A stretch of 64,000 nucleotides of DNA from Bartonella doshiae NCTC 12862 = ATCC 700133 (GTDB lineage: Bacteria; Pseudomonadota; Alphaproteobacteria; Rhizobiales; Rhizobiaceae). Positions 42,482 to 54,776 of this stretch are shown here, one piece after another. The stretch is from positions 604,984 to 668,983 of the forward strand of contig NZ_JH725094.1 of the NCBI RefSeq assembly GCF_000278155.1, in the 5' to 3' direction. The notes beneath the pieces are model-generated. The model was not told the origin of the DNA. It saw only the letters and a program-made list of their open reading frames with translations, and ran no database searches. How positions within the stretch are numbered: the stretch's first letter is position 1; each line of letters opens with the position of its first letter. A program made the translations under genes and the position numbers.

Positions 42482-43117
42482 ATGAATGAACGGACCTGCA
42501 TTGTGACAAGAAAAAATGTTTCAGCAAACACGCTGATCCGTTTTGTTATTGGTCCCAATAATCAAATTGTTCCTGATCTTAAATCCAATTTGCCTGGACG
42601 TGGCGTATGGGTTTCCGCTCATCGCTCTGCCATTGAAAAAGCAATCAAACAAAAAGCTTTTCATAAAAGTTTTAAAACAGATGTTGAGGTCGCACCAGAT
42701 CTAGCGCATATTGTAGATACACTCCTGCTGAAAGCTGCTCTTGGAAGTCTTTCCATGGCGCGGAAAGCAGGTGCCGTTGTCACGGGAGCAACCAAAGTTG
42801 ATACTGCTATCCGCTCTGGTCAAGCCATTCTCGTACTTCACGCTAAAGGAGCTACAGAAGATGGGAAACGAAAAATTGCACAAGCAATCTATACAGTACA
42901 ACAACAAACAAAGCAGGATATAAAAACCATATCTTTATTTACAAGTAATGAAATGAGTATGGCTTTTGGATCTAACCTTGTAGTGCATGCCGCCTTATTA
43001 AATGCAAAAGCTACAAAAGGATTTCTCAAAACGATACATAAACTGATTGCCTATCGTGACGACAAGCACAGTAAGCCTGGTGAGATGACGGTACAAGCCG
43101 TGAAGGAAATACAATGA
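42482..43117 (+). CDS. YlxR-type RNA-binding protein with L7Ae-like domain
   Basis: This 211-residue protein starts with DUF448/YlxR ([19 protein letters not shown], then [11 protein letters not shown], residues about 3-75). The second half ([22 protein letters not shown]) resembles the L7Ae/L30e RNA-binding fold. It sits between nusA and infB as in many alphaproteobacteria. The stop overlaps infB by four bases (ATGA). It probably acts in RNA metabolism, but its role is not settled. Confidence 0.88.
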   Translation: MNERTCIVTRKNVSANTLIRFVIGPNNQIVPDLKSNLPGRGVWVSAHRSAIEKAIKQKAFHKSFKTDVEVAPDLAHIVDTLLLKAALGSLSMARKAGAVVTGATKVDTAIRSGQAILVLHAKGATEDGKRKIAQAIYTVQQQTKQDIKTISLFTSNEMSMAFGSNLVVHAALLNAKATKGFLKTIHKLIAYRDDKHSKPGEMTVQAVKEIQ

Positions 43118-45639
43118 GTGAAAATAATAACGATAAGATAACAGTTAAAAGGACATTGACTTTAAAGCGGTCTGTTCTGGAAACAAGTACGGTCAAACAA
43201 AATTTTAGCCATGGCCGTACAAAAGCTGTAGTCGTCGAAACCAAGCGACGTAAAATTGCGCGTCCTGATGAAAAAGCTGAAATACAACAGCCGATTACAA
43301 AACCACATGTCGCTTCTCAACGCTCTAAACCGCGATTTGAGGAAACAAAGCCAAATGAACCTGTCGCTAAAAATAATCTCTCATCTGCTGAAATGGAAGC
43401 GAGACTTCGCGCTTTAGAGGAAGCGCATATACAAGAAAAAATAATGCGTGAACAAGCTGAAGAACAAGTAAGACGTGATAAAGAGCGTGAAGAAAGTTTA
43501 CGGCAAGAAATTCAAAAAACAGAGGTACATCAAGAGGAAGAAGAAAGTCCACCTGTACAAGATATTTCTCTGCCCTCTGCTCATCCCCTTATAGAACCGA
43601 TAGATATCCCTATCACACCTAAAAATTCACCTGTAATTGAAAAACGAAAAGCAGATGAAAATAAAGAAGATGAAAGACATAGTAGACGATCTGGCTCTGT
43701 TAAATCAGAAGTTCGTGCACCTAAAATTGTGAAAGGTTCTGATGAACGGCGTCGTGGAAAACTTACCCTTCATAGTGCTCTAGACGAAGAAGGTAGCGCA
43801 CGTGGACGCTCAATGGCTGCAATGCGTCGCAGACAGGAAAAATTTAAACGTGCACAAAACCAAGAACCAAGAGAAAAAATTTCTCGCGAAGTTATTCTTC
43901 CTGAAACCATCACCATTCAAGAACTCGCACAGCGTATGACTGAACGCTCTGTTGATGTGATTAAATTTCTGATGAAACAAGGACAAATGATGAAGCCTGG
44001 CGATATTATCGATGCAGATGTTGCCGAACTTATCGCCGTTGAATTTGGTCACACCGTTAAACGCGTACTAGAATCTGATGTAGAAGAAGGCATTTTTAAT
44101 ATCAGTGATAATCCTCAAGAAATGCAATCACGTCCACCAGTGGTAACAATTATGGGCCATGTCGACCACGGAAAAACTTCTCTGCTCGATGCTATTCGAA
44201 AAGCAAATGTTGTTTCTGGTGAAGCAGGTGGTATTACACAACATATTGGGGCCTACCAAGTAGAGCAAAATGGTCAAAAAATCACTTTTATTGATACACC
44301 AGGACATGCTGCCTTCACCGCTATGCGCGCTCGTGGAGCACGTGTCACGGATATCGCCGTTCTAGTTGTAGCTGCTGATGATAGTGTCATGCCACAAACA
44401 ATTGAATCAATCAATCATGCCAAAGCAGCTGGTGTACCTATTATTGTTGCAATCAATAAAATTGATAAACCAGCTGCTGATGCGCAAAAAGTACGTACAG
44501 AACTTCTGCAACATGAAGTATTTGTTGAAACCATGGGAGGAGAAACCCTGGAAGTCGAAGTTTCTGCTAAAACCGGTCATAATCTTGATAAACTTCTAGA
44601 GGCCATTCTCCTTCAAGCTGAAATTCTTGATCTGAAAGCAGATCCAAAACGAACCGCAGAAGGTGTTGTCATTGAAGCTAAACTGGACCGAGGACGTGGA
44701 TCTGTTGCAACAGTACTTGTTCAAAAGGGAACGTTGTATCCTTCTGATATTATCGTTGCCGGCAATGAATGGGGGCGCGTGCGCGCCTTAATTGACGACC
44801 ATGGTCGTCATATTAAAGAAGCAGTTCCCTCCACACCTATTGAGATTTTGGGGATGCAAGGAACACCACAAGCTGGTGATCGTTTTGCTGTTGTCACACA
44901 TGAAGCAAAGGCACGAGAAATTTCTGAATATCGTCAGCGATTAGCACGCGATAAAGCTGTAGCACGGCAAACTGGTGCTCGCGGTTCTCTTGAACAAATG
45001 ATGACCAAACTACAAACCACTGGTGTGAAAGAATTTCCTCTTATTATTAAAGGAGATGTTCAGGGATCAATTGAAGCAATTGCTTCAGCATTAGAAAAAC
45101 TAGGGAATGAAGAAGTACGTGCACGCATTGTGCATTCTGGTGCTGGAGGTATCACTGAAAGTGATATTTCTCTTGCTGAAGCTTCTAACTCTGCTGTAAT
45201 TGGCTTTAATGTTCGCGCCAATAAACAAGCGCGTGATTCCGCCAAAACACAAGGAATTGAAATTCGCTATTATAACATCATTTACGATCTTGTTGACGAT
45301 ATAAAAGCTGCCATGTCAGGTTTACTTTCACCAGAACAACGTGAAACTTTCCTTGGTAATGCTGAAATTCTGGAAGTCTTTAACATTACAAAAATCGGAA
45401 AAGTTGCCGGATGTCGCGTTACGGAAGGTAAAATAGAACGCGGAGCTGGTGTTCGCCTTATCCGTGACAATATTGTTATTCACGAAGGAAAACTTAAAAC
45501 ACTTAAGCGCTTTAAGGATGAAGTCAACGAAGTTCAAAGTGGTCAAGAATGTGGAATAGCATTCGAAAACTATGAAGACATGCGCGCAGGAGACGTCATT
45601 GAAACCTTCCGCATTGAGCATATTAATCGCACATTATAA
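43114..45639 (+). CDS. infB: Translation initiation factor IF-2
   Basis: This 841-residue GTPase brings fMet-tRNA to the 30S subunit. A charged, low-complexity N-terminal part (residues 1-250) is followed by the IF2_N domain. The G domain has GHVDHGKTS at residue 348, DTPGHAAF and NKIDK. Two beta-barrel domains and IF-2 domain 3 ([20 protein letters not shown]) follow. Length is typical. The start overlaps the ylxR stop. Confidence 0.98.
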   Translation: MSENNNDKITVKRTLTLKRSVLETSTVKQNFSHGRTKAVVVETKRRKIARPDEKAEIQQPITKPHVASQRSKPRFEETKPNEPVAKNNLSSAEMEARLRALEEAHIQEKIMREQAEEQVRRDKEREESLRQEIQKTEVHQEEEESPPVQDISLPSAHPLIEPIDIPITPKNSPVIEKRKADENKEDERHSRRSGSVKSEVRAPKIVKGSDERRRGKLTLHSALDEEGSARGRSMAAMRRRQEKFKRAQNQEPREKISREVILPETITIQELAQRMTERSVDVIKFLMKQGQMMKPGDIIDADVAELIAVEFGHTVKRVLESDVEEGIFNISDNPQEMQSRPPVVTIMGHVDHGKTSLLDAIRKANVVSGEAGGITQHIGAYQVEQNGQKITFIDTPGHAAFTAMRARGARVTDIAVLVVAADDSVMPQTIESINHAKAAGVPIIVAINKIDKPAADAQKVRTELLQHEVFVETMGGETLEVEVSAKTGHNLDKLLEAILLQAEILDLKADPKRTAEGVVIEAKLDRGRGSVATVLVQKGTLYPSDIIVAGNEWGRVRALIDDHGRHIKEAVPSTPIEILGMQGTPQAGDRFAVVTHEAKAREISEYRQRLARDKAVARQTGARGSLEQMMTKLQTTGVKEFPLIIKGDVQGSIEAIASALEKLGNEEVRARIVHSGAGGITESDISLAEASNSAVIGFNVRANKQARDSAKTQGIEIRYYNIIYDLVDDIKAAMSGLLSPEQRETFLGNAEILEVFNITKIGKVAGCRVTEGKIERGAGVRLIRDNIVIHEGKLKTLKRFKDEVNEVQSGQECGIAFENYEDMRAGDVIETFRIEHINRTL

Positions 45640-45698
45640 AATAATCCAATAACTTTATTCTCTGAAAAATGAGAAATTGTGACAAGGGTGAAATTTCG

Positions 45699-46106
45699 AT
45701 GAAAAATGCAGGTCCATCACAACGGCAACTCAGAGTAGGAGAACAAGTTCGCCATGCAGTAGCTCATATACTACAGCGTGGTATTTTACTTGATGATCTC
45801 TTGAAAAATATAGTGATTTCTGTCTCTGAAGTGCGCATGTCGCCAGATTTGAAAATTGCCACCTGCTTTGTTTCTCCGCTCAATACTCTTCCTGATGCTT
45901 CTCGTATTAATGTTGTAAATGTTCTCAATAAACATAGCCGTTTTATTCGTGGAGAAATAAGTCGCGCGTTGCGACAAATGAAATATATGCCTGAACTGCG
46001 CTTTCGACTTGATAGCAGTTTTGATAATTTTTCAAAAATTGATGCTTTGCTTCGCTCACCTGAAGTCGCGCGCGATCTTCACCCTAATGATGAACTTGAG
46101 GAATAA
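45699..46106 (+). CDS. rbfA: 30S ribosome-binding factor A
   Basis: This 135-residue KH-like protein is needed for 16S rRNA maturation and cold adaptation. It starts [19 protein letters not shown], then [22 protein letters not shown], and ends [19 protein letters not shown] chose ATG 45699, with AAGGGTG upstream; ATG 45669 would add ten atypical residues. It precedes truB by 3 bp. Confidence 0.94.
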   Translation: MKNAGPSQRQLRVGEQVRHAVAHILQRGILLDDLLKNIVISVSEVRMSPDLKIATCFVSPLNTLPDASRINVVNVLNKHSRFIRGEISRALRQMKYMPELRFRLDSSFDNFSKIDALLRSPEVARDLHPNDELEE

Positions 46107-46109
46107 AGC

Positions 46110-47075
46110 ATGGCACTGCAACGCAAAAAAAAAGGCCGTTCTGTTTCTGGCTGGGTGATATTTGATAAACCAAAGGGAATGAGATCAACAGAAGCTGTCT
46201 CGCAAATAAAATGGCTCTTTAATGCGCAAAAAGCAGGTCATGCTGGTACACTTGATCCTCTTGCATCTGGATTACTGCCAATTGCATTAGGTGAAGCAAC
46301 CAAAACTGTTCCCTATGTTATGAGCGGTACAAAAACTTACCGTTTTCATATAGCTTGGGGAGAAGAGCGCTCAACAGATGATCTAGAAGGTGAAATAACT
46401 CAAACATCTTCTAAACGACCCACACAAGAAGAAATACTTGCCCTTCTCCCTCAATATACAGGTGTTATTTCGCAAATGCCTCCACAATTTTCGGCAATTA
46501 AAATTGCCGGTAACCGCGCCTATGATCTAGCGCGTGAAGGTGAAGTCATTAAGATTCCGCCACGCCAAGTAAAAATAGAAACTTTCAAATTAATAGAAAC
46601 TCCTACCAAAGAGTGTGCTGTCTTTGAAATAACATGTGGAAAAGGAACCTATGTACGCTCCTTAGCACGTGATATGGGGCGTGATCTTGGTTGTTATGGG
46701 CATATTGCTGATTTAAGACGTACTGCAGTAGAACCTTTTTGTGAAGACGATCTTATTACATGGGATGCGCTAAAAGCAGTCATGCCACCAAAAAACACAA
46801 CAAATGAAAATGAAATTTCTTTTAAAAGAAATTTCACAGCACTTGATGAAGTCTTAATTGAAACGAGTACCGCAGTAAAATATCTCTCTCGTTATATTCT
46901 TAATGAATCCCAGGCCCAGCGAGTCATGATGGGGAATTCAGTACTCTTACATAATCACAATGCCCCTCTTCTTCTTGATGAAGAAGAGATTTGTACCATC
47001 TATAAAAATAAACTTCTTGCTATAGGAACTCTTGACAAAAACCTTTTCAAACCAAAGCGGATTTTTACAACTTAA
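46110..47075 (+). CDS. truB: tRNA pseudouridine(55) synthase
   Basis: This 321-residue enzyme makes pseudouridine 55 in the T-loop of tRNAs. It has [17 protein letters not shown], the catalytic-Asp motif [24 protein letters not shown] (Asp in GTLDP), and [26 protein letters not shown] ribosome binding site precedes the ATG. It is the last gene in the rimP operon before the convergent MFS gene. Confidence 0.96.
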   Translation: MALQRKKKGRSVSGWVIFDKPKGMRSTEAVSQIKWLFNAQKAGHAGTLDPLASGLLPIALGEATKTVPYVMSGTKTYRFHIAWGEERSTDDLEGEITQTSSKRPTQEEILALLPQYTGVISQMPPQFSAIKIAGNRAYDLAREGEVIKIPPRQVKIETFKLIETPTKECAVFEITCGKGTYVRSLARDMGRDLGCYGHIADLRRTAVEPFCEDDLITWDALKAVMPPKNTTNENEISFKRNFTALDEVLIETSTAVKYLSRYILNESQAQRVMMGNSVLLHNHNAPLLLDEEEICTIYKNKLLAIGTLDKNLFKPKRIFTT

Positions 47076-47106
47076 TTCATCTTTGCTTAAAGCGAATCTG
47101 TCACCT

Positions 47107-48735
47107 TTAAGGCAACTGATCAGCAGGAGGCTTTAAATGCATCTCCTTGGCATGCGGTATTGTCTGCCGCTCAATCATGCGATGTACTCTTATCCCGTTT
47201 GGCATGCGATTTAAGTTACGCAGAAGTTTATTTACCTCTGCATCTGCTTTTGTACGACGATGATTATGACGTAAATAATCTACCCATGTTGGCATATGAT
47301 ACGCTTCTGTCCAATATTCAGGCCTTTCAAGATCACGTAAAAGAACCCATTGACGAGCGCCATCACGTAAACGAATATGGCGACGACGCGTCATCACTTT
47401 GAGAAATTCTTCGAGATCGTTTTCATGAATTTGATAATCAATCATAATCATGATTGGACCACTTTGTGCTTTTAAGTCCAGTAAAAGCTCCGGTTCTCTA
47501 AAATGATCAAGCGGATCCAAGTCTATCTGAGGAATTTCCTGAATTTTAAACTTTATCCCTGCAAGAGCTCCAAAAATCAAAAATAGAGAGCAAATACTTA
47601 AAGCAACCGTTGGAGAATAACCATCAGCAAACGCTCCCCAGATTGCACTTCCAATAGCCATTCCTCCGTAAGATGCTGTTTGATAAAGTGCTAAAGCACG
47701 TGCAACAACCCAACGTGGTGTAGAAAGTTGTACAGATGTATTAAACAATGATAACGCTAAAACCCAACATAAACCCGCTGGAAATAAGGCAAGATGGCTA
47801 ATAATCAACGAACGACTCATTGCCAAAAAAAAGCAAGAAAAGGCAAAACCAACAAATGCACTTACAATAATAGTCTCTGAACGAAAGTAACACCGTATAG
47901 ATGAATTAATCATACCAGCTATCATCGCTCCTAGACCAAAACAACCGAGCAATGTACCATAAAGAAATGCACTGCCCCCAAGAACTTTGTGTACAACAAT
48001 TGGCAAAAGTGCTAAAATTGAAATTGCTCCAATACCAAAAAGGAACGCTCTAACCATAATACTGAGAAGATTAGGCGACATAGCAACATAACGCAAACCA
48101 TCAGAGACTGCGCCTAAAAGCTTCTCTCGTGGCAGTGTATTGCTTTTATAGTCAGATTTCCATAGAAATAATGCACCAATTAAAGGAATATAACTGATCG
48201 CATTAAACAAAAAAGCTGTAGCTACACCTAAAGTAGCAATGATGGCACCACCAATAGCCGGACCAATACTTCTCATCAAATTAAAGCCAACGCTATTCAG
48301 ACTAACAGCAGCAGGAATATTTTCCCTGCGGACAATATCGCCTATTGTTGCTTGCCAAGAAGGATTATAAAAGGCGGTTCCGCACCCAATCAAAAATGTA
48401 AAGCATAATAAAAGCCAAGGTGTAAGAAACCCCATATAGGATAGGATAGCCAAACTCATTGATATAACCATCATTATAATCTGCGCATACAACATAATTT
48501 GACGCCGATTAAAATTGTCAGCCAATGCTCCTGCCATGAGAGAAAACATAACCAGTGGTAATGTTGTAGCACTTTGGACAAGCCCAACCATGGAATGCGA
48601 TGAACTGATCAATGCCATTAACCAGCCTGCTCCTACAGCTTGTATAAGCCCACCTAAATTGGAAATGAGAGTGGTCGACCATAAATTTCGAAATACCGAA
48701 TTACGAAAAAGTCCTAATGTTGAAACGGTCTGCAT
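47107..48735 (-). CDS. MFS transporter (MFS_3/enterobactin-exporter-like group)
   Basis: This 542-residue inner-membrane protein has about 12 hydrophobic segments in residues 15-400 (starting LGLFRNSVFRNLWSTTLISNLG) and the MFS loop LADNFNRRQIML. A soluble C-terminal domain of about 120 residues (IDYQIHENDLEEFLKVM onward) follows, of the type seen in PF05977 members. GGAGG 7 nt before ATG 48735 decides the start; an upstream in-frame GTG (48780) is less likely. It interrupts the truB-rpsO order on the opposite strand. The substrate is unknown. Confidence 0.88.
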   Translation of the reverse strand: MQTVSTLGLFRNSVFRNLWSTTLISNLGGLIQAVGAGWLMALISSSHSMVGLVQSATTLPLVMFSLMAGALADNFNRRQIMLYAQIIMMVISMSLAILSYMGFLTPWLLLCFTFLIGCGTAFYNPSWQATIGDIVRRENIPAAVSLNSVGFNLMRSIGPAIGGAIIATLGVATAFLFNAISYIPLIGALFLWKSDYKSNTLPREKLLGAVSDGLRYVAMSPNLLSIMVRAFLFGIGAISILALLPIVVHKVLGGSAFLYGTLLGCFGLGAMIAGMINSSIRCYFRSETIIVSAFVGFAFSCFFLAMSRSLIISHLALFPAGLCWVLALSLFNTSVQLSTPRWVVARALALYQTASYGGMAIGSAIWGAFADGYSPTVALSICSLFLIFGALAGIKFKIQEIPQIDLDPLDHFREPELLLDLKAQSGPIMIMIDYQIHENDLEEFLKVMTRRRHIRLRDGARQWVLLRDLERPEYWTEAYHMPTWVDYLRHNHRRTKADAEVNKLLRNLNRMPNGIRVHRMIERQTIPHAKEMHLKPPADQLP

Positions 48736-49054
48736 CTTTTGCCTCCAAATCGGCATTCTATCGCTTCTATTATCATACACACACTATGCGAAACGGAAAT
48801 TTTTGTATCAAAAAGATGCATAATTCTTTAAAAATTTTTCATAAAATATTATTAACATCAATATTTCGGAATAAAACTCTCTTTTGAGAATATATGCAAT
48901 ATGTTTTCAAGGGCTAGCATTTTAACCTTCTTTCCTATATAAGTGCTGAAGCAAATAGAGTCTCCGTCTCTTCTTGTTTTTTCGCAGACCCTTGCTGAAC
49001 GACATCTCGGCTATGGGTGACTTTTGTTTCTTCATTTTTTGAAAGGATAATACG

Positions 49055-49324
49055 ATGTCGATTACAGCTGAACGTAAAAAAGCTCTTGTTGCAGAATACG
49101 CAAATAAAGCCGGTGATACGGGATCACCAGAAGTACAAGTTGCTGTGCTTTCTGAACGTATTTCTAATTTGACCAATCATTTTAAATTTCACAAAAAGGA
49201 TAACCATTCCCGCCGTGGTCTTTTGAAGATGGTGTCTCAACGTCGCCGCCTTCTTGATTACCTTAAAGGAATTGACCAAGATCGTTATCAAACACTTATT
49301 AAGAAATTAGGTTTGCGTCGCTAA
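49055..49324 (+). CDS. rpsO: 30S ribosomal protein S15
   Basis: This 89-residue protein binds 16S rRNA early in 30S assembly. It reads [15 protein letters not shown], then [16 protein letters not shown], then [22 protein letters not shown], all standard. AAAGGATAA precedes the ATG. It lies before pnp as in most proteobacteria. Confidence 0.98.
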   Translation: MSITAERKKALVAEYANKAGDTGSPEVQVAVLSERISNLTNHFKFHKKDNHSRRGLLKMVSQRRRLLDYLKGIDQDRYQTLIKKLGLRR

Positions 49325-49334
49325 CTAAAAGGAA

Positions 49335-49374
49335 AATAAGTGGATGATCTTCCTAAAAAATTCATCCACCTATT
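49335..49374 (+). terminator. Hairpin between rpsO and pnp
   Basis: GTGGATGA (49340-49347) pairs with TCATCCAC (49362-49369), extended by AATA/TATT across one mismatch. It starts 11 bp after the rpsO stop. There is no strong T-run, so it could be a weak terminator or a processing/stability hairpin of the rpsO-pnp transcript. Confidence 0.6.
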
Positions 49375-49588
49375 TCAGCTTGCTGTTTTTAGTTAAAACT
49401 TTACAAATGGATACGTAACTATCATGAGGCAAAATTGCTATGTGCTTTGCGTTTAAATTGCGATTTATTTTTCTCTTCTCGCACAAAAGCTGAAGTGTCT
49501 TGTTGTTCTGTCCATAGCTTTAAAATATGCTACATAAAATCGGAATGTAATCACTTGAGATGTGAACACTGGCTATTAAGGATGAAAA

Positions 49589-51793
49589 ATGTTCAAAACG
49601 CATAAGATAGAAATTGAATGGGCTGGTCGGCCACTCACCATCGAGACAGGAAAGATAGCACGGCAAGCTGATGGTGCAGTTATTGCTACCTACGGTGAAA
49701 CCATTGTTTTAGCAACCGTTGTATCGGCAAAAAGCCCAAAACCAGACCAGGATTTTTTTCCACTTACCGTTAATTATCAAGAAAAATCTTATGCTGTTGG
49801 TAAAATACCCGGTGGCTACTTTAAACGTGAAAACCGACCAACCGAAAGTGAAACACTGATTTCACGTTTGATTGATCGTCCAATTCGTCCCCTCTTTGCT
49901 GATGGTTATAAAAATGATACCCAAGTAATTGTTTCCGTTATACAGCATGATCTTGAAAATAATCCTGATATCCTTGCGATGATTGCATCTTCTGCCGCAT
50001 TAACTCTTTCGGGGATTCCTTTCATGGGCCCGATTGCTGGCGCCCGTGTCGGCTACTGTAACGGACAATACATTCTCAATCCTAACATCGATGAAATGCC
50101 TGAGTCAAAACTAGATCTTGTTGTTGCTGGAACAGAAAGCGCCGTGTTGATGGTTGAATCAGAAGCTCATGAATTACCTGAAGATATCATGTTAGGTGCA
50201 GTTATGTTTGGACATAAAGGTCTTCAACCAGTTATTGATGCCATCATCAAGCTTGCTGAAGTCGCTGCAAAAGATCCACGAGATTTTGTACCGGAAGATC
50301 TTTCGGATCTCGAAAAATCTATGTTGGAAATGGCTGAACAGAACATACGAAAAGCCTATACAATTACTGATAAACAAGAACGTTATGCCGCAATTGATGC
50401 TCTTAAAACAGAAATTATCAATAAATTTATGCCGGAAACGGAAGAGGACTGCAAATTTACTGCAGATCAAATTGCAACTGTTTTCAAAAAGTTACAAGCA
50501 AAAATTGTTCGCTGGAATATTCTTGATACGGGAAAACGTATTGATGGACGCGACCTTTCAACAGTACGTCCAATCCAATCAGAAGTTGGTATTTTACCAC
50601 GAACACACGGATCTGCGCTCTTTACCCGTGGAGAAACACAGGCAATTGTTGTGGCAACACTTGGAACCGGTGAAGATGAGCAATATATAGACTCCTTAAC
50701 AGGTATGTATAAGGAAACATTCCTCCTCCATTACAATTTTCCTCCGTTTTCCGTAGGAGAAACAGGGCGCCTCGGTTCTCCTGGTCGTCGCGAAATTGGG
50801 CATGGAAAACTGGCATGGCGTGCTCTTCATCCTATGTTACCAACTAAAGAAGCTTTTCCTTATACCATTCGTGCTGTTTCAGAAATCACAGAATCCAATG
50901 GTTCTTCTTCAATGGCAACAGTTTGTGGAACTTCACTTGCTCTGATGGATGCTGGTGTTCCTCTCGCACGTCCCGTCGCAGGTATTGCCATGGGCTTGAT
51001 TAAAGAAAGTGAACGCTTTGCTATTTTATCCGATATTTTAGGTGATGAAGATCATCTTGGAGATATGGATTTTAAAGTAGCAGGAACAGAGAATGGTATT
51101 ACTGCTCTGCAAATGGATATCAAAATTGATGGTATTACCGAAGAGATTATGAAGATCGCACTTGAGCAAGCCAAAGGTGGTCGAATCCATATTCTCAATC
51201 AAATGGCCAAAGCTTTAACCAGTGCACGTACTGAACTCAGCGAATTTTCTCCACGCATTGAAGTTATGAACATTTCTGTTGATAAAATTCGCGATGTTAT
51301 CGGCTCTGGTGGAAAAGTAATTCGAGAAATCGTTGAACAAACTGGAGCAAAAATCAATATTGAAGATGATGGTACAATTAAAATTGCTTCTGCTGATGCT
51401 AAAACCATTGAGGCAGCAAAACGCTGGATTCATTCGATTGTTGATGAACCTGAAGTGGGTGTTATTTATCAAGGAACAGTTGTAAAAACTGCAGAATTCG
51501 GTGCATTTGTAAACTTCTTTGGCTCACGCGATGGGCTTGTTCATATCTCTCAACTCGCATCAGAACGCGTCACCAAAACAACAGATGTTGTTAAAGAAGG
51601 TGATAAAGTTTGGGTGAAATTAATGGGCTTTGATGAGCGTGGCAAAGTTCGGTTATCGATGAAAATTGTAAATCAACAAACAGGTAAAGAAATTATATGC
51701 GATGAGCCAATAAAAACAGAAAAAGAAAAGTGCGCTGATGAAAGAAATAAATCTGAAAATAAGCGCCATCATCGTAAGAAAAGAGAAGAGTAA
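49589..51793 (+). CDS. pnp: Polyribonucleotide nucleotidyltransferase
   Basis: This 734-residue exoribonuclease degrades RNA by phosphorolysis. It has two RNase PH domains (first [15 protein letters not shown]; second with [13 protein letters not shown] and [10 protein letters not shown]), a KH domain ([15 protein letters not shown], about residues 570-590) and an S1 domain ([17 protein letters not shown]). The tail is charged and His/Lys-rich. AAGGAT precedes the ATG. Confidence 0.98.
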   Translation: MFKTHKIEIEWAGRPLTIETGKIARQADGAVIATYGETIVLATVVSAKSPKPDQDFFPLTVNYQEKSYAVGKIPGGYFKRENRPTESETLISRLIDRPIRPLFADGYKNDTQVIVSVIQHDLENNPDILAMIASSAALTLSGIPFMGPIAGARVGYCNGQYILNPNIDEMPESKLDLVVAGTESAVLMVESEAHELPEDIMLGAVMFGHKGLQPVIDAIIKLAEVAAKDPRDFVPEDLSDLEKSMLEMAEQNIRKAYTITDKQERYAAIDALKTEIINKFMPETEEDCKFTADQIATVFKKLQAKIVRWNILDTGKRIDGRDLSTVRPIQSEVGILPRTHGSALFTRGETQAIVVATLGTGEDEQYIDSLTGMYKETFLLHYNFPPFSVGETGRLGSPGRREIGHGKLAWRALHPMLPTKEAFPYTIRAVSEITESNGSSSMATVCGTSLALMDAGVPLARPVAGIAMGLIKESERFAILSDILGDEDHLGDMDFKVAGTENGITALQMDIKIDGITEEIMKIALEQAKGGRIHILNQMAKALTSARTELSEFSPRIEVMNISVDKIRDVIGSGGKVIREIVEQTGAKINIEDDGTIKIASADAKTIEAAKRWIHSIVDEPEVGVIYQGTVVKTAEFGAFVNFFGSRDGLVHISQLASERVTKTTDVVKEGDKVWVKLMGFDERGKVRLSMKIVNQQTGKEIICDEPIKTEKEKCADERNKSENKRHHRKKREE

Positions 51794-51816
51794 CTTTTCC
51801 TGCTTATATCATGAAT

Positions 51817-51849
51817 AAAATGCCGTCCCAATATTGGAATGGCATTTTT
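51817..51849 (+). terminator. Rho-independent terminator of pnp
   Basis: AAAATGCC at 51817-51824 pairs with GGCATTTTT at 51841-51849, with CCAA/TTGG also pairing inside. It ends in a T-run, 24 bp after the pnp stop. It also shows that a TTG at 51834 is not the start of rsmC. Confidence 0.8.
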
Positions 51850-51866
51850 CTTTAAAAGAGCGAGAT

Positions 51867-52865
51867 GTGTTATTATTTTTACCTTTTGAAAGTCACAAAC
51901 TTCCATATCCAAATCCGAACCAATATTGGCTAGGTTTTGGTTTGACGGAAATTCCCGCTCCCAAATGGATACAAAACTTAGAAGTTATAACACCTTGGCG
52001 ACAAGATTTTTTAAAATTTGCCAAAGCTCAATTGCGTTGCTCTCCTCAAATAAGTCGTACTTTCACCTATGATGGTGCGCTTTTACACTTAAGCAAATAC
52101 CGCGGTTTCAACCAAAATTGTTTTCTTGATTTATTAGAACGTGTTAAACCTGGTGGATGGATTGTTATTGCTGGAGAAAAAACTGCTGGTGCTGCTTCAA
52201 TGATGAAATGGGTCAAAACAATTGTTCCCATTACCGATAAGCTGTCCAAAAATCATGGACTTGTATTCTGGCTTCAAGCTCCACAACATATAGATAAACA
52301 GAATATTGCGCATTTACGCTCACCACCACTCAGTTTTGAAAATGAATTTCAAACAACTTCTGGTATGTTTTCACATGGTCGTATTGATCCAGGGTCTGCT
52401 GCGCTTGCACTGCATATGTGCAAAGTTATTACTGGAAAAACCGCTGATTTTGGTGCTGGATGGGGCTTTCTTTCTTACGTTGCACTTAAAAAAAGTGAAG
52501 AACTCACCGCTCTTGATCTCTATGAAGCGGACTACAACGCTTTAGAAGCAGCAAAACAACACCTCAAACACATTACTACTTCTTTTCCGATTCATTTTTA
52601 TTGGCATGACCTTGTAAATGAACCTATCACAAATTTGTATGACACAATCATTTCAAATCCACCATTTCACACGCAACAAATCACAGATGTCTCATTAGGA
52701 CAGCAGTTTATTATAAATGCTGCTAAATCTCTAAGGCCAAGCGGCAAACTGCTTCTTGTTGCTAACCGCCACTTGCCCTATGAGACATTGTTAAAAAATA
52801 TTTTCCGCACGATCTTGATACATGAAGAAACCCGTGGCTTCAAGGTTATCGAAGCACGCCGTTAA
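51867..52865 (+). CDS. rsmC: 16S rRNA (guanine-N2)-methyltransferase, RsmC type
   Basis: This class I methyltransferase of about 332 residues has the two-domain RsmC/RlmG plan: a degenerate N-terminal half and a catalytic C-terminal half with ADFGAGWGFLS (motif I) and the catalytic ISNPPFH. The HGRIDPGS segment matches the family block. RsmC methylates G1207 of 16S rRNA. An in-frame TTG at 51834 lies inside the pnp terminator, so I chose GTG 51867, preceded by AAGAG. It converges on hslU with an 18-bp gap. Confidence 0.82.
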   Translation: MLLFLPFESHKLPYPNPNQYWLGFGLTEIPAPKWIQNLEVITPWRQDFLKFAKAQLRCSPQISRTFTYDGALLHLSKYRGFNQNCFLDLLERVKPGGWIVIAGEKTAGAASMMKWVKTIVPITDKLSKNHGLVFWLQAPQHIDKQNIAHLRSPPLSFENEFQTTSGMFSHGRIDPGSAALALHMCKVITGKTADFGAGWGFLSYVALKKSEELTALDLYEADYNALEAAKQHLKHITTSFPIHFYWHDLVNEPITNLYDTIISNPPFHTQQITDVSLGQQFIINAAKSLRPSGKLLLVANRHLPYETLLKNIFRTILIHEETRGFKVIEARR

Positions 52866-52883
52866 ATGAAAACATATAAACCC

Positions 52884-54194
52884 TTAAAGAATGAAACGTG
52901 AAAGATCGACATCAGCAGCAAGATCACCTATAGATTTTCTGACATAGGCAGCATCAACCTTAAATGATGTTCCAGCTTTATCAGGCGCAGTAAAAGAAAT
53001 TTCATCCAAAACACGTTCCATCACTGTTTGCAAACGACGTGCTCCTATGTTTTCAATCCTTGCGTTTAAATCCACGGCAATATCTGCTAAAGCGTCAATT
53101 GCATCATCTGTAATTTCTAAATGAACCTCTTCCGTTGCCATTAAAGCAATATATTGCTTAATCAAACTGGCTTCAGGTTCAGTTAGAATGCGTCGTAGAT
53201 CTTCCCGTGTTAAAGCATTGAGCTCTACACGGATTGGCAAACGACCTTGAAGCTCTGGCAATAAATCAGAAGGCTTGGAAACATGAAATGCACCTGAAGC
53301 AATAAAAAGGATATGATCTGTTTTGATTTGCCCATATTTTGTGGCAATTGTCGTTCCTTCAACCAAAGGCAAAAGATCCCTTTGAACGCCCTCACGTGAA
53401 ATAGCAGCACCTGCTCCACCATCTCGGGTTGCAATTTTATCAATCTCATCGATAAAAACAATTCCATCATTTTCCGTAACACGAAGCGCTTCTTGAACAA
53501 TTTGATCCTGATCGAGAAGTTTTTCAGATTCATCATCAATGAGTGGCTTAAAAGCATCCTTTACTGTAGTTTTGCGGATCTTCGTACGATTTCCCATTTT
53601 GCCAAAAATATCTGACAAATTCATAATACCCATTTGCGCACCAGGCATACCAGGAATATCAAAAGTTGAAGCACCATTGCTGTTATTATCGGCAACTTCA
53701 ATTTCTATTTCTTTTTCATCCAATTCACCTTCACGCAATTTTTTACGAAAACTATCACGGGTCGCAGGACTTGCTGTCTTACCAACAAGGGCATCTAAAA
53801 TGCGCTCTTCAGCATTCATATGTGCCTTTACTTTCACCTCATCCCGTTTTTTTTCACGTACAAGAGAAATAGCAATCTCAACAAGATCACGAATAATTTG
53901 TTCAACATCACGCCCCACATAACCAACTTCAGTAAATTTGGTCGCTTCCACTTTAACAAAAGGTGCTCCAGCAAGTTTTGCCAATCGGCGCGCTATACCC
54001 GTTTTACCAACACCTGTTGGTCCTATCATCAAAATATTTTTTGGCATAACTTCTTCACGCATTGGTCCATCAAGCTGTTGCCTACGCCACCGATTACGCA
54101 GTGCAATAGCCACAGAACGTTTGGCATCATTTTGGCCAATAATAAAACGATCGAGTTCAGAAACAGTCTCACGAGGGGAAAATACAACACACAT
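52884..54194 (-). CDS. hslU: ATP-dependent protease ATPase subunit HslU
   Basis: This 436-residue AAA+ unfoldase feeds substrates to HslV. It has [23 protein letters not shown] (split here from PMREEV), Walker [29 protein letters not shown], the I domain in the middle, Walker [12 protein letters not shown], and C-terminal [13 protein letters not shown], which inserts into HslV. Its start directly follows the hslV stop. Confidence 0.97.
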   Translation of the reverse strand: MCVVFSPRETVSELDRFIIGQNDAKRSVAIALRNRWRRQQLDGPMREEVMPKNILMIGPTGVGKTGIARRLAKLAGAPFVKVEATKFTEVGYVGRDVEQIIRDLVEIAISLVREKKRDEVKVKAHMNAEERILDALVGKTASPATRDSFRKKLREGELDEKEIEIEVADNNSNGASTFDIPGMPGAQMGIMNLSDIFGKMGNRTKIRKTTVKDAFKPLIDDESEKLLDQDQIVQEALRVTENDGIVFIDEIDKIATRDGGAGAAISREGVQRDLLPLVEGTTIATKYGQIKTDHILFIASGAFHVSKPSDLLPELQGRLPIRVELNALTREDLRRILTEPEASLIKQYIALMATEEVHLEITDDAIDALADIAVDLNARIENIGARRLQTVMERVLDEISFTAPDKAGTSFKVDAAYVRKSIGDLAADVDLSRFIL

Positions 54195-54776
54195 TCAAAT
54201 AGCTTTCTCTAAAGAAGATAATTCTGCATCCAATGTTTCAATTATGAAATGATCATTGGTGTAAACACAAATTTTAGCGGCAATCTCCATAGCTTTACGG
54301 GCAATGATTTCTGCATTCAAATCCATATCCATGAGTGCCCGCGCAGCTGAAAGAGCAAAATTGCCTCCAGATCCAATTGCCATGACTCCGTCTTCTGGTT
54401 CTAAGACATCGCCAAGCCCTGTTAAAGCTAAAGTAATTTTCTTATCAGCCACGAGCATCATTGCTTCAAGACGGCGTAAATAGCGATCTGTTCGCCAGTC
54501 TTTTGCAAGTTCTACACAAGCACGCATGAGCTGATCAGGATATTGCTCAAGCTTCGTTTCTAATCTTTCCAGCAATGTGAAAGCATCTGCTGTTGCACCT
54601 GCAAAACCAGCAATAACTGCTCCGTTCTTTCCAAGACGACGCACTTTTCGTGCATTGCCTTTCATAATCGTCTGTCCAAGTGAGACTTGACCATCACCTG
54701 CCATCACGACTTTGCCATCTTTTCGCACAGTAATAATAGTCGTACCATACATTATGTCTGGCTTATGTTCTGCCAT
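54195..54776 (-). CDS. hslV: ATP-dependent protease peptidase subunit HslV
   Basis: This 193-residue proteasome-like peptidase has an 11-residue leader before the catalytic Thr12 ([11 protein letters not shown]); E. coli HslV has only Met there, so processing removes a longer piece. [21 protein letters not shown] and [14 protein letters not shown] are typical. AAGGAG precedes the ATG. It is first in the hslVU operon. I did not identify a heat-shock promoter. Confidence 0.96.
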   Translation of the reverse strand: MAEHKPDIMYGTTIITVRKDGKVVMAGDGQVSLGQTIMKGNARKVRRLGKNGAVIAGFAGATADAFTLLERLETKLEQYPDQLMRACVELAKDWRTDRYLRRLEAMMLVADKKITLALTGLGDVLEPEDGVMAIGSGGNFALSAARALMDMDLNAEIIARKAMEIAAKICVYTNDHFIIETLDAELSSLEKAI

